This document shows positions 23,121-34,657 of a stretch of 64,000 nt of DNA, one piece after another (positions within the stretch are counted from its first letter, which is position 1; each line of letters starts with the position of its first letter). A program made the translations under genes and the position numbers. Under the pieces are notes generated by a model. It was not told the DNA's origin, made no database searches, and saw only the letters and a program-made list of their open reading frames with translations. The DNA comes from Hepsetus odoe. Its lineage: Eukaryota > Chordata > Actinopteri > Characiformes > Hepsetidae. The stretch covers positions 17,168,740 through 17,232,739 of the forward strand of contig CM029387.1 in assembly GCA_017165825.1 (NCBI GenBank), written 5' to 3'.

Positions 23121-24403
23121 AAGACTCTATTAAACTGTGATTGTAGGCTTTAAGCTTTCTCACCTGTCACAGTGTAAAGTCTTGGTGTTGATGTCTACTT
23201 TTGTTTACTGTTGTTTACTGTGTTGCGTGAGGAGTCTTCTGACCACCACAACATCCAGAAAGCCTTCCCTATCTTCATGCTTCTGTTGTTTTGTTGAGTG
23301 ATGAGAAGAGGACACAGGCACTCAAGCAGGGAACAGATAGTTCTGGAGATGTGTAAAAGCACTTTTGTAGCCCATCTGTTATTTGGGGAGTGGACGTTTT
23401 TGGCACAGCAGTGACACTGACATGGTAGCTCTGTGACAGTGCGTGCGATACCGGGCATAGCGGTGCAGCTGGGTTTTTGAAACCAATCAGCATCACTGCG
23501 AGGTTGAGAGTTTTCCACCAAAATATATCCAGCGAAGAACGGCTTTGTGGTCAAAAACCCAAAGAGAAGGTCGGCCCAATTCAGAAAAACTACAAAGGCT
23601 CACAAGAAGGTTTCATGAATCTGGCTTTTTTTTTTCCTGACTCAGGTAATGAGATTGATGTTGTTTGGCAGCTTCGCGCTGCTGGTTGTCAGGAAAGGTG
23701 CAAACTGTCTTGATTGTTTTGTGTACAAATGATGGTGTTAAATGAAGTGAAGCCAAACAATTTACAAGACCTTTAAAACAACATTTAGCAGTAGTTCTTT
23801 ATCATCAGTTCCCACGCATGTCAAGCCAAGTGCGAGTCACCCAATGCTGTATTCTTTCATTTTTACCATTTTATGTTTGTTTCTTTTCCTGATCCTTATT
23901 ATACAAATAGATGGCCAAACATCGGACTCTTGCCTTTGGATAAACCCAGTTTTAAAATCTTTATTGCACATGATGCAGAAGAGAAGCATTACATGTTGAC
24001 ATGCACTACGAATGGGAAAATCACTATAAAATAATGGCAACAAACAATTGCCCACTGGCAGTACCACCACAATCCTCAAGGTGGCTTCAGCCTAGAGTTA
24101 AAATCCGCTGAGCTAACTCAGACTGTCTTTATTAAGTATTTATCTCTTAGTGGGGACCAAAAGTCCTCGTAATATATGATAGGAATATTTGGAAATCAGT
24201 AAAGGTGGGAACATTTTGCAGGTCCTCACTGGGAAACAACATGTTTTAACTATATATATATATATTTTTTTTTTTAATGGAAAGATATTTTGATACAGTA
24301 TCAGTCCAGTTAAGTTCTCACAAAACAGTAATATCAAATTTGGTTATTTGCATGGCATTGGAAAACATTAAAATCCATAAACACTGTTTGGAAATACAGT
24401 TTC

Positions 24404-24434
<31 letters not shown>

Positions 24435-24953
24435 GGAAAAGCAACAGAATAAGCAGCTACCCATTACTCGTGCACATGCAGGACATTAGTGTGTGTGTGT
24501 GTGCATGTGTATGTGCTGAGACTCTGAGATATGCATGCAAATGCAGCTTGCTGAGGTGCAATGGACATGTCTCCAATCCAGCCTTTGGCTAAAATCATTA
24601 TTTTTAAAATCAGCACAGTCCACCTGCTTCTTATAGGTTATAATCACATCTGTTCTGAGCTATTTTGGGTCAGTGGCTAAGAAAGTTCAATCTTAAACAT
24701 CGCTGAAACCTGACCGGTGGAAGACAGCCGTGTTTCTTCAAAAACACAATTTCAGACTTGTTGAACCTGAGCCAGGCCAGCCCACAGAAGCAGCATTCAA
24801 AATTCTCATATCTCAAACTTTTCTTGCATAACTTTACATGTTCACTCTCTATTGACACCAGAAGTGTGCAGATCAACTGAGGTCAGAGAGACTGGTTCAC
24901 GTTCAAAAAATTGGATCCACAATTTTACATAAAATGCAAATGATCAAAAGGGC

Positions 24954-25170
24954 AAAGTGAAAGTGACTTCTTGGCACAACACAACAAAATTTAACCACTG
25001 CGTTTCACCCATACACACACATGCAGCAGGGGGCAGCTATTGAAAGTGCCAGGGAGCAGTGACGGTGATGGTACCTTGCTCAAGGGTACCTCAGGGCAAC
25101 CTGCTGGTAAGGGAATCAAACCCACAACCTTCTGATCCTGGGTCCAACTCCCTAACTACTAGGCCATCAC
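24954..25170 (-). repeat. SINE type A, diverged
   Basis: Minus-strand tail, central block and B box (GGGTTTGATTCCC); the head A box has decayed (aggccatcac). Confidence 0.78.
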
Positions 25171-25256
25171 ACACAGTGCAAGACATCTAGATCAGAACAC
25201 TAGATGTATTCTCTGCCACCTCCATCAAGCTCATGGTCTACTGCCTGTAGACCATG

Positions 25257-25450
25257 TGGGGCAGCGGTGGTCTAGTGTTTAGGGACCAGTCCCCAGGATC
25301 AGAAGGTTGCCCTGAGGTACCCTTAAGCAAGGTACCATCCCTACCACTGCTCCCCAAGCGCTTTAAATAGCTGATCCCTTCTGCACAGTGTGCATGGATG
25401 AAAAGCAGAGGCTGTTTTGTTATTTCGTTGTGGCTCACTGTCACTTTCAC
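25257..25450 (+). repeat. SINE type A, B-box deletion
   Basis: Plus-strand head GGGGCAGCGGTGGTCTAGTG runs directly into the central block: the segment carrying the B box is missing. The tail ends cactgtcactttcac. Confidence 0.78.
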
Positions 25451-27137
25451 ATTCGTGTGTCACTCAGCTAGGACTAACGGTTTGATCAGATTGATTCGTT
25501 TAAGGGCAGAAAAGGAAGAAAGATCCAAGGTTAAGAGGGTTTCCAGTCACTTTGTTCTTAGACACTTGTCTGGCTGATAGGTTGCATTTGGGCAAAATGA
25601 GAAATATGGTTGTTCATCTTCATGCAGCTTTAATCCCATCAGCTCCACTGCGAAGAAAGGCTTTGGAGCATTGCCTCGGATCAAACATTCCTCATAAGCC
25701 CGCTCTAAAAAGCTTTGTGTGCATCTGAACAGTAGAACGCAGACGGAGTGAATCTCTATTTTGACGTACTGTTTCTGCGTGTTCCATGGCAGAGAGGTTT
25801 CTCCTGATGGAAAATGAAGCAGTTGTGTTTAATCTCAGAAGAGAAGGACATCCCTCATTATGCTAAATGTCAGCAAGTTCCAGCAAAACCTTAGGAGCTA
25901 TTCAGAGCAGCTGGTGGAGCTTTGAAATGTGACTTCAGAGAGAGAGAGAGAGATAGAGACAGACTGCAGCTTTAAGGACGCTCTTCGCTGCCTACGCCAG
26001 AAGTTCATTAAGTACAAATACAGATACCATGATATACTTTGAAACATGTTCATACTCTCGTCATGTGCTTTATTAGAAACGCCCACCTTAAGCTTCTACT
26101 CACTCCGAGATTCAACTGTGTAATAATGTGGCCGAGCAGCGAATGGGGTTTTTAACCTCTTATTAAAATTCCACGGTTGCCATGCTGCTTGCCAGTAGAT
26201 GCAAACACAATGTGCTTCCTCAGCGCTCATGGCTGGCTTGTACTGCTGGTGGGATTCGAACCTGCAACCCAGAGCATGTGATTTAACTTAGAAGCCATAA
26301 CCACAAACACACCCAGTTAAGTCTATAACGTTTTAAGCAAACACATCTGACACACTTAAAATGACCGCCGAGGCTTCATTGTCGAGTACTTTGATAAACA
26401 CTTTGATAAATCATGAATTATTATTATGCATGATCAGGTCAAGTTCATTTCTTTTTAGTTCTCTGTTAGAAAAGGGATTTTGGCTCGTATATTATGCATG
26501 TTAATGTTTTGGATGTTTTGTTTGCTCCAGTTTTTTTGAGCCGCTTCTATACCCTTGGAATAGAAAGTTGGTATATAATATATTTTGACATTTCCAATTC
26601 GCACCTCAATCGCGATCAACTCAGGCTTCTTTTTTTGTGTGACTGGAGGTGCCGTCTATATCAAAGTGGATTTAATAATCAATCCACCGAGCTAAATCTT
26701 GATCGTGATGCCTTTGAAGGAATCGTTCAGGGAAAGAATCAAGTTCTCCCCCTTTTTGCCACATGTGGTTGATCAACCAAGACATGTTTGATGTTCAACT
26801 AATTGAAAACGGTTCATTTTAACTTTTAAAACGGAATATCTCAAAAATCCGAACAGCCTCTACTTGATAGGGCTCAAGAGGATTTTGGCCCAACACCTCT
26901 GCTAGTCTACATGCTTCCAGTTTTATACTATGTCCTGAACCATGTCTACATCATCAAGTTGGCATGACCTAAGGAAACCCTGGCTGAGGATTTGGGGTGA
27001 TATTTACAGAAATGATGTAGGTGACTATTGCCTTAGATCCAGCTCTAAACTAAAGAACCAATCTAGCATGTCCTAGCCTATAAAATGATTTTATTACCAA
27101 GCTATTCCTGTAATGTTTTTTTTTATATATCCCCCAG

Positions 27138-27590
27138 CTGGCCACAGTAAGCTCTCTCCTTGAATCTGAGCCTGCCCTGGTGAATTGCCATGATGATGAC
27201 AGCTATACTCCTCTTCACCGCGCGGCATACAACGGTCATTTGTCTATGGTGTCGGCTCTTCTGGATGCAGGTGCACAGCTGCATGCGAGGACGGTGGATG
27301 GCTGGACTCCTCTCCATAGCGCCTCCCGGTGGGGACACACTGCCGTTGTGTCCTGTTTACTGCGCCGTGGGGCAGATGTCAATTCCATGACGACAGGGCG
27401 ACTTACACCACTGCAACTTGCTGCAGGAAACCCTGCAGCGGCTCTTACACTGGAACTGCTACTGTTGCAGCGCCCCCTGCAGGTCGGAATAAAGAACGGC
27501 TCTGGAGAGACGGCGTACGACATCGCGCTCAGAACAAGTGCCCATTACACCCTGTTCGAAATTACAGAGCCATGTAATAACATTCACTAA
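27138..27590 (+). CDS. ankrd49: ankrd49 coding exon 2 (ankyrin repeats, C-terminus)
   Basis: The acceptor cccccag precedes 27138; the exon encodes 150 residues and stops with TAA. It shows three ankyrin units by their hallmarks: YTPLHRAAYNGHLSMVSALL, GWTPLHSASRWGHTAVVSCLL and LTPLQLAAGN, followed by the diverged ETAYDIALRTSAHY cap that is typical of ANKRD49. Compared with the family the C-terminus is complete. Confidence 0.97.
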   Translation: MATVSSLLESEPALVNCHDDDSYTPLHRAAYNGHLSMVSALLDAGAQLHARTVDGWTPLHSASRWGHTAVVSCLLRRGADVNSMTTGRLTPLQLAAGNPAAALTLELLLLQRPLQVGIKNGSGETAYDIALRTSAHYTLFEITEPCNNIH

Positions 27591-27857
27591 TACAACTTTA
27601 GACTGTGATTCAATTCACAACATCTTTAGAAATTTTGAATCTCGATTTCATTGTCAAAAGTAAAAGGGCCCAACACCGAACTCTGCAGAACCCCCTGAAA
27701 CTGAGCAAGACAAATACACATTTAACAACTATTAAAGCAGTAGTTCAATGCAAAATCTAATGTGAACATATTTACCTGTCCCTCAAATGTAGTCGATCAC
27801 CCAGAAAAAGTTCCTTGTCTGCCTTTTTCTCTTTTTTTGGACTACTGAATTAAGGCT

Positions 27858-27863
27858 AATAAA
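27858..27863 (+). terminator. ankrd49: Polyadenylation signal AATAAA for ankrd49
   Basis: A canonical AATAAA lies 268 bases after the ankrd49 stop. A GT-rich stretch (aagtgtcttattggtt, 27882-27897) follows at the expected distance for a downstream element. Confidence 0.6.
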
Positions 27864-29373
27864 GCAAGAAAACTGAAATTCAAGTGTCTTATTGGTTAAA
27901 CGGACACTAGAGGGTGCGCCTGAGCAAGCCCAGAATGAATGGGCTCATATGGATCTTTGTGTAAAATTGTAAGCTTTTTAAACGAGTAATCGTTTATATA
28001 AAGAAAAATATGCCTGATTCTCTGGATAGGACAGCTTAAATGGCTTTGAAAATGATAAAAAAAAAAAATTAAAAAAAAAGTTTTCATATGTTGTACCCTC
28101 ACTATGTAGTGCAGAATTAATTAAAATTCCCGAATGAAAGAATAGAAAATATTTTGACATTTTTCATCCTCTTTGTTTTATTTGCATCCATTAAATTAGG
28201 ACTTGCTCATTAGTTCCCTCTAGCTGGCTTTTTCTTTTCTTTTTTTTTTTTTTTGGAAGAATTGGCCCTCCTTAAATTGCCTCATCTTGCATCTTATCAG
28301 ATCAAATGAACTGAATACTGTTTATTGCCTGGGTAAATGTAGGAGCAGTATTTCCAAGCCATGGGGTTTTTGTTTTTTTTTTAATAAATGTTACTATGTG
28401 AAAGTTAAAGTTTTGAGTTGGGTTATTGTTTGATGATCCTGGCTCTGCGAAATGTTTGCACAGCCTCCCTGATATTACAGCTAGTTCAGTCATTGAAACA
28501 GGAGTGAATTGGGACTGTTGGGGAAAACAATGAGCTGTGTACCAATCCTTATCCTGTGGTTACATCAGGACCAGGATTTAGAAACCCTGCAGCAGGACCT
28601 GAAATGTAAATATTTAATACTGCACTCCACCTCTTTTTTACAGGCTCACTCAGGTTGCTGTCCTGAGTGGCTGCAGGGCTCTTCGCTAACCCTAAAAAGT
28701 GTTTACTAGGCTTGGCAAGCAAGCATCAGGTTTCGCTGCTGAAATGGACAATATAACTGCCCTTTCTGGAGTAAGAAAGGTATTATGTTATAATATGCTG
28801 CTATTAATAAAGACTAACGATTACATCAATGTTCTGAGTTGCCACTTGACATGTCACTGAATAATTTTGGCTCAAAGCTTGACAGTAACCAGTAGTGACT
28901 GGGTCAGGCCTTATAAAAGAACCTTTTTTAAACCTTTTGTAATTTGAGTTGGAGTTTATAATCTGATGTTTAAAGCATTAAGAATGCAGACTACAGATAT
29001 TATAAACTAATGCCCTGAGCATGTTTACTGGAATCAGATTTCATGTGAAGGTGGGTCGGAAGTTGACACCAAGCACACACGTACATCTGCTAAAGAAGAA
29101 TGAAGTTAATGTTTTGGAGATCCTGATCTTAATCTTTAAATTTCATGGAAAGGTTTGCAGATTAGAGCCGATTAATGTGAGGACACCAAGCATCCTGGAG
29201 TAAAAACATAAAAACAGAGGAACAGACAAGAAGTCCTACAAGCCCAAGTTCAGGACTGACCAACATTTACATTTATTCCAATTAATGCAGTACAAGGGGG
29301 TGATCTAAATACTGAAAGCAAAGGTGACTCGAAAGGTACGATTAAGAATCTTTAAAACAGTAGCAGATAAAGA

Positions 29374-29573
29374 GGGCAGCGGAAGCCTAGTGGTAAGGGA
29401 GTTGGCCCCTGGATCTGAAGATTGTGGGTTCAAGTCCCAAGGTACAAGGTACCGTCCCCGTCACTGCTCCCTGGGTGCTTTCAATAGCTGCCTCCTGCTG
29501 CACGTGTGTGTATTGGTGAAACGCAGAAGTTGAATTTTCATTGTGCTTTGCTGCAGGGTAGTCGCTTTCACTT
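29374..29573 (+). repeat. SINE type A, shortened
   Basis: Plus-strand head GGGCAGCGGAAGCCTAGTGG and B box GGGTTCAAGTCCC; a short deletion removes the start of the central block. Confidence 0.78.
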
Positions 29574-29626
29574 AAACGGCTTAAAGGATTCACTGGTACT
29601 GGTTAACATCTCTGTTCATGAGCCTT

Positions 29627-30525
29627 CCATACACTAAATTAATTCAATGATCAGTATAGCCACCCTTCTTTTCAATAACAGTCAAAATCCTTCCATTCAT
29701 GGAGTCGGTCAGTTTCATGATCTGTTGACGATCAACCTTTTGTGCAGCAGCAACCACAGCCTCCCAGACACTTCAGAGAGGTGGACTGCTTTCCTTCCCT
29801 GCAAATCTCCCGTTTAAGAAGGTCCACAAGTTCTCAATAGGGTTAAGATCAGGTGAGGAAGGGGACCATGTCATTATTCTTTCATCTTTAAGGCCTTAAC
29901 TGGACACACAAAGAAGAACTTCCATGTGATGGAGGATCGTCCTGCACAAAAATCATGGTCTTCTTGAAAGATGCAGACATTTTCCTGAACCACTGCTTGA
30001 AGAAAGGTCTGGTAATAGGTCTGGGAGTTGATTTGGAGTCCATCTTTAACCTGAAAATGTCCAATGAGCCCAATGAGCCCACCACCTTGATGGGGTCTGG
30101 ATGTGGAGCTCTGTGCCTGTTTCTGATCCAGCCATGGGCTCATCCATCTAATCCATCATGAGTCACTCTCATCTCTTCAGTCCATAAACCTTTCAAAAAA
30201 CCTGTCGTGAGCTATATTTGGACCCAGACTTTATGTTTTAGCTGATGTGTCTTGTTCATTGGTGGTGGGGTTCCAGTCTTCCTTAGTCACGTTTGGCCAC
30301 GTCTCTTGGCCACGTCTCTGAGCACTGAACACCTCATACTTCTGGACACTCCAGGTAGGTTCAGTTCTGGAATATGACAGCACTGCTGACTATTTGCAAC
30401 AAACCATTCGATGGTTCTGTGATCACACCCCCAATATCTCAGCCAGCCCTGCATCCCTCTGAAAGACTTTTAACAATTTTTGACTTTTCAGAGTCAGTTC
30501 TATTTCTTTTTTGCACACCCATTCA
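29627..30525 (-). mobile_element. Tc1/mariner-family transposon relic
   Basis: On the minus strand frames broken by shifts and stops show transposase landmarks in order: GLIGHFQVKDGLQINSQTYY, FFKQWFRKMSASFKKTMIF, VQDDPPSHGSS (core QDN.PSH, about 29920-29955) and NPIENLW (about 29823-29845), the D..D/E hallmark of Tc1/mariner. The reading frame is not intact, so the element is dead. A type A SINE begins at 30530. Confidence 0.8.
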
Positions 30526-30529
30526 CACC

Positions 30530-30780
30530 AGTGGTTAGGGAGCTGGCCCTGCATCGGAAGATTGTGGGTTCGATTCCCTCCCCAGTGGGTTGCCCTGAGG
30601 TACCCTTGAGCAAGGTACCGTCCCTGTCACTGCTCCCCGGGCCCTTTCAATAGCTGCCCACTGCTGCACGTGTGTGTATGGGTTAAATGCAGAGGTCCAA
30701 TTTTGTTGTGGTTCACTGTGTGCTGTGCTGTGACCTCGCAATGACGAGGGTTGTCACTTTCACTTTCACTTTTTTTCACT
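30530..30780 (+). repeat. SINE type A abutting the mariner relic
   Basis: Plus-strand copy lacking only the first bases of the head (starts cagtggttagggag); B box GGGTTCGATTCCC, long tail of repeated TTTCACTTT. Confidence 0.85.
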
Positions 30781-32482
30781 TTTCACTGTAAGTATTCCTG
30801 GTTCAATATTCCTTATGTAGGTGCCAGAAGTGATCGACTAAGGTTCAGTTATTAAGCTGAACTGAAAAAAGTGTTACTTTTTTTTTTTTTACTTACTTTT
30901 TCCAGGTTTCATTTTATCACCAATTAATCCAGAAATCCAGGTATTTCCAAAGGGTTCGCTACTTTTTTCTCACCACTGTTAACAAAATAAGATATAATGA
31001 AAATTAAACCTGTTGTTTTGGAACTAAGAAACCATTTAAAACCAAAGAAACAAATGATGAACTAATGAAATATTAGATAAAATATCATTTGTGTGGTCCC
31101 TCATCATCAAACAAGCAATGAAAACAGGCTTGGCCTGCAAAAATGAAGAGATCGATATTTGGATGAGACTCTTTTTAAAAGCAGTTTTTACTCTTTTGCT
31201 TATTAATTTATCACAAATGGAGCTTTCCCACCAACCACAGAGAGAGTCCTTTGAATACATTTCCTCCAGGCTGTACTGAGGGCCTATTGTGTGGAAATGG
31301 AAAATCACAGAGAGGAGTGTATGAGACTGTGTTTGTGTGTGTGTGTGTGTGTGTGGTGTCCGGGAAAGTGCATGCTCACTGATAGTATGGTGTCACTTAG
31401 AGATGTAGAGTTTTAAGGGCTTGTGCACAAGGACGACAGGATAAACTCCTGTGATTTGTTACCTGAAACCCAAATGGTGGCTACTGGGCTTAAACTAGAT
31501 GCTCAGAAACAGTTCTATTAAACTAAAAAAATGGGCAGTTCACACCAACCTGTCAGACTCCAATGCAAATTTGCATACACGCCAACCCCAGCACCATCTA
31601 GTAACCCTAAACTAACATTTATTAATGAATTTGGTGTTTATGCATTCATTCGTTCTGCTAAAGTCTCTCTAATGATTGTTTATAAAAAGTGATCCTGAAA
31701 ACTGTTGATTTTACCTGAAACGTTTTATTTTGTGTCTGGAATGAAAAGTCAAAATCATGCTTCTGAATATTGTCTTTTAATCTGTGCATCAGCTGAACTG
31801 TTCTGCTTTAGAAACAGTTGGATCCAGTCATTAAAGCCTGGGCTATTTTTGCTTTCGCGTGGCCCAGTGAGGGTGTGGTAAAGCTGGCCTTGTTGAGAGT
31901 GCTTTGGAGCCTCCCTCTCTCACCCATCCAACGGAGAGTAAACAAAGGAGTCTTTGGGCTGCAGCTCCGGCGTGTCTGCCACGTTGAGGGGGTTGCAGAG
32001 GGGCAGCTAGAAGAGTAAACAGGCAGATAGGGTGGCTGGAGCGAGGTTCTGCTACACAATGCTGTAGGAGGAAGAGTGAATGTGCTGAGTAATGGGAGAA
32101 CTGGTTCTGCAAGTGCTGGAAAAAGTCAAGAAGCAAAAGAGAAACGAGAGTCAAGGAGGGGTGTGCGTGGACTTTCTCGCACAATTCTGGGCAAAGAGAA
32201 GAGGAACACTTGGGTGTACGGAGGAGGAGACAGCGTGGGGTAGGCCTGTTTTATTAAGGTGGAGGAGTGTAAGGACGATTGTGGGGGCACTAGAAGGGGT
32301 CAAAAGGGGCAACAGGAACATATTCATGGGAAGATTTGGAGAACTGAGGTCAAAGGTGAAGGTGAAGTGTGAAAAAGAGCTTTTGTAAAGTAGAAAAACT
32401 GAGAAAAAGTGGTTTTTGGCCAAAAAAGAAAGTAAGAGGGTTGCAAGCAGAAAAAGGAGAAAGCTGGGAAGTGTTTGGATTT

Positions 32483-33700
32483 ATGGCCTTTTTCTCAAAG
32501 AGAGTGCGCGTGAGGCATCTGTGCATCCTTGCAACACTTGTGCCTGTGCTGGTGTTGCTGGTGCTCAACGTGCCACACACTCTTGCGCCAGTCATGCATC
32601 TAGACTCAGTGGACCCAGTGGACCCAGTGTACATAGTGGGACAGGTAGACCAGGTGGGCCAGGACTTGGATGCGCATGTGACAGTGCTACTCGTGTGGTG
32701 GGCACCATTTGGGAAAGCCCACACACTCCCTGACTGTGCCAGCTATGGCGTGCATGGGTGCGAACTGACCCTGGACAGACACAAGTACATGCGTGCTGAT
32801 GCGGTAATCATTCACCACCGAGAGCTGGTTGGTGAGCCAGAGTTGCTCCCGAGACGCCCGCGCCCTGAGGGTCAGAAATGGATATGGATGAACTTCGAGT
32901 CTCCCACACACTCGCCCTGGCTGGATGGTCTGGACGGGATTTTCAACCTGACTATGTCCTACCACTTTGGCTCTGACATCTTTCTGCCCTATGGGTACCT
33001 CCAGCGGCGTCGCCACGGCAACCACATTCACCTTTTAGCAGATCACCATGGCAATGATGATAAACCCCCCGCAGCTGATCGTCATGGCAGACACAACAAC
33101 CACCTTCTGACAGAGCACCATGGTGACAACTCAGCATCACACCAGCATCATAGACAACCAGCCCACAGGCGCAGGGCACTGGTAGCCTGGGTGATCAGCA
33201 ACTGGAGCGAGGAACAGGAGAGGGTTCAGTTCTACTGGAGGCTTCGCCGCTACATCCGTGTGGACATCTATGGCCAGCAAGCGCTGCAGTTGGTTAACGA
33301 CAGTGTGCTGCAGACCATCTCCGGCTACAAGTTCTACCTGGCCTTTGAAAACTCCCTCCACACAGATTATATCACCGAGAAACTATGGCGTAATGCCCTG
33401 CAGTCCGGCGCTGTGCCTGTGGTGCTGGGACCACCACGGGAGAACTACGAGCAATACCTGCCTCCGGATGCATTTATCCATGTCCACGATTTCAAATCGC
33501 CTCGGGCCCTTGCTGCCTACCTCATGTATCTGGATCGAAACCCAGCTCAGTATCGTCGTTACCTGGCCTGGAGACGAGACTATACTGTGCATGTGACCTC
33601 GTTCTGGGCTGAGCATTACTGCACTGCCTGCCAGGGCGTGCAAGCAAGCCGCAAGCAGCGAAAAACTGTTAAAAACCTTGAACTCTGGTTCCAGACTTGA
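32483..33700 (+). CDS. fut4: fut4, alpha-1,3-fucosyltransferase (GT10), single coding exon
   Basis: FUT4-type enzymes are Golgi type II membrane proteins that transfer fucose from GDP-fucose to N-acetyllactosamine, making Lewis x. The frame gives 405 aa from the ATG at 32483. It is open further upstream but without another ATG. Residues about 10-28 (HLCILATLVPVLVLLVLNV) form the signal anchor. Family blocks follow in order: LLVWWAPFGKA, ADAVIIHHREL, WIWMNFESPTHSP, SDIFLPYGYL, LVAWVISNW, YKFYLAFENS, DYITEKLWRNAL, GAVPVVLGPPRENYE and a C-terminal CTAC cysteine pair. FNLTMSY is a likely N-glycosylation site. Position between ankrd49 and amotl1 fits FUT4. Odd: residues about 175-231 form a histidine-rich insertion built from a 24-codon tandem repeat. 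Other GT10 paralogs are possible, but synteny favours fut4. Confidence 0.95.
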   Translation: MAFFSKRVRVRHLCILATLVPVLVLLVLNVPHTLAPVMHLDSVDPVDPVYIVGQVDQVGQDLDAHVTVLLVWWAPFGKAHTLPDCASYGVHGCELTLDRHKYMRADAVIIHHRELVGEPELLPRRPRPEGQKWIWMNFESPTHSPWLDGLDGIFNLTMSYHFGSDIFLPYGYLQRRRHGNHIHLLADHHGNDDKPPAADRHGRHNNHLLTEHHGDNSASHQHHRQPAHRRRALVAWVISNWSEEQERVQFYWRLRRYIRVDIYGQQALQLVNDSVLQTISGYKFYLAFENSLHTDYITEKLWRNALQSGAVPVVLGPPRENYEQYLPPDAFIHVHDFKSPRALAAYLMYLDRNPAQYRRYLAWRRDYTVHVTSFWAEHYCTACQGVQASRKQRKTVKNLELWFQT

Positions 33701-33721
33701 AAGACCATGTGGAACTTGCCT

Positions 33722-33945
33722 TGCAGTTCAGTGTCATGCCTGAGGTACTGGGACAACTGCGGGAAAACTATGAGCAATGCCTGTCTCCACAGGTTCAAAC
33801 CACCTAGGGCCATCGCTGCCTACTTCATGTGTAAGGACCAAAACTTGGCTCAGTATCATAGTTACCTGGCCTGGAGACTAGACTGGACTTTTGAAAAAAC
33901 TGTTAAAAAACTTGAACTCTGGATCCATACTCAACTGAAGGCAGC
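33722..33945 (+). pseudogene. Truncated tandem copy of the fut4 3' end
   Basis: Starting about 20 bases after the fut4 stop, the sequence repeats the end of fut4 in the same order: 33722-33790 resembles 33399-33468, 33791-33888 resembles 33490-33592, and 33889-33945 resembles 33656-33700. Shared words include the RENYEQ codons, CTCAGTATC, TTACCTGGCCTGGAGAC and ACTGTTAAAAA. Pieces are missing between the blocks and the frame is interrupted (a stop arises at ccacctaggg). The donor-binding core YITEKLW is absent, so this cannot be an active enzyme. Confidence 0.85.
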
Positions 33946-34289
33946 AAAGTTGAATATATGGGAAACTGTAAACATACCAGGTGTATGAGGGTCAATGGCT
34001 CTAATACGAATTTACAGCTAACTGAGAAGCTGGGAGTTATACTACTAGACCAGAGCTCAGAAATGCTGACCAAAGTTCAGGAATTCAAAGCGCTGCCATT
34101 CAGCACAATGCAACTCAGTTTTAATTGAACTTCATCCACATGCAGAGTCAAATGCAGAATCCAGTTCATTCCAGTCCAGTTCAGGCAAACTAGACAATCG
34201 GTTGCTTGTGCTGTTCTTCATTTCAGTTTTTTCCTGTTCCTTGGGAAATATCATCACCAACTTGAAAACTGCATTATTGACTGGCTTTG

Positions 34290-34657
34290 AAGTGAAAGTG
34301 ACAGTGACTAGTCATTGTGAAACACAGCACAGCACCGAGTGAACCACATTGAAATTCAACCTCTGCTTTTCACCCATACACACCATGCAGCAGGGAGTAG
34401 CTATTTAAAGCACCTGGGGAACAGTGGTGGGGACGTAAACTTGCTCAAGGGTACCTCAGGGCAACCTCCCTGCGACCTGTCCAGGGTGTGTCCCCGCCCT
34501 TCGCCCTGTGTGAGCTGGGATGGACTCCAGCACCCTAATTAGGACAAGTGGCCCAGGAAATGACTGACTGACTGACCTCAGGGCAACCTACTGGCCTGGG
34601 ATTCTAACCCATGCCCTTCTGATCCTGGGGCCTATACCCTATACCCGCCGCTGTCCC
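34290..34657 (-). repeat. SINE type A interrupted by a LINE-type tail
   Basis: The minus-strand SINE is split at its central block: 34290-34467 and 34575-34657 together make one element. ACCTCAGGGCAACCT occurs on both sides of the interruption. Confidence 0.85.
34468..34574 (+). mobile_element. LINE-type tail inserted into a SINE
   Basis: The 107-base insert reads CCCTGCGACCTGTCCAGGG, GAGCTGGGATGGACTCCAGC and AATTAGGACAAGTGGCCC, ending in (TGAC)n. It is flanked by a perfect 15-base target-site duplication (34453-34467, 34575-34589). Confidence 0.88.

Larger units (their letters stand above)
23141..27137. other. ankrd49: ankrd49 intron
   Basis: Holds a CA/TG microsatellite (24407-24434) and two SINEs (24954-25170, 25257-25450). 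The rest is AT-rich and shows no coding frame that I can support. Confidence 0.5.
20080..27863 (+). other. ankrd49: ankrd49 gene span
   Basis: ANKRD49 is a small ankyrin-repeat protein, nuclear in mammals and linked to spermatogenesis. Its molecular partner is unclear. Two coding exons (21732-21950 and 27138-27590) join in phase 0 into about 223 aa (human 239). A noncoding first exon should start near 20080, next to the shared promoter; possible donors are GAG|gtcggt at about 20137 and CTG|gtgaat at about 20153. The 5.2-kb coding intron contains an RTE LINE and SINEs. An AATAAA signal follows 268 bases after the stop. The gene is head-to-head with mre11, as in mammals. Confidence 0.95.
27864..32360. 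other. Intergenic region between ankrd49 and fut4
   Basis: Poly-T/A tracts, a mariner relic (29627-30525), two SINEs and a (GT)n repeat (31329-31354). No gene was recognised. Confidence 0.5.

Noticed and set aside
32350..33031. Minus-strand and shifted frames of 60-124 codons over fut4
   Set aside because: They are shadows of the GC-rich fut4 coding frame; only the plus frame has GT10 motifs.
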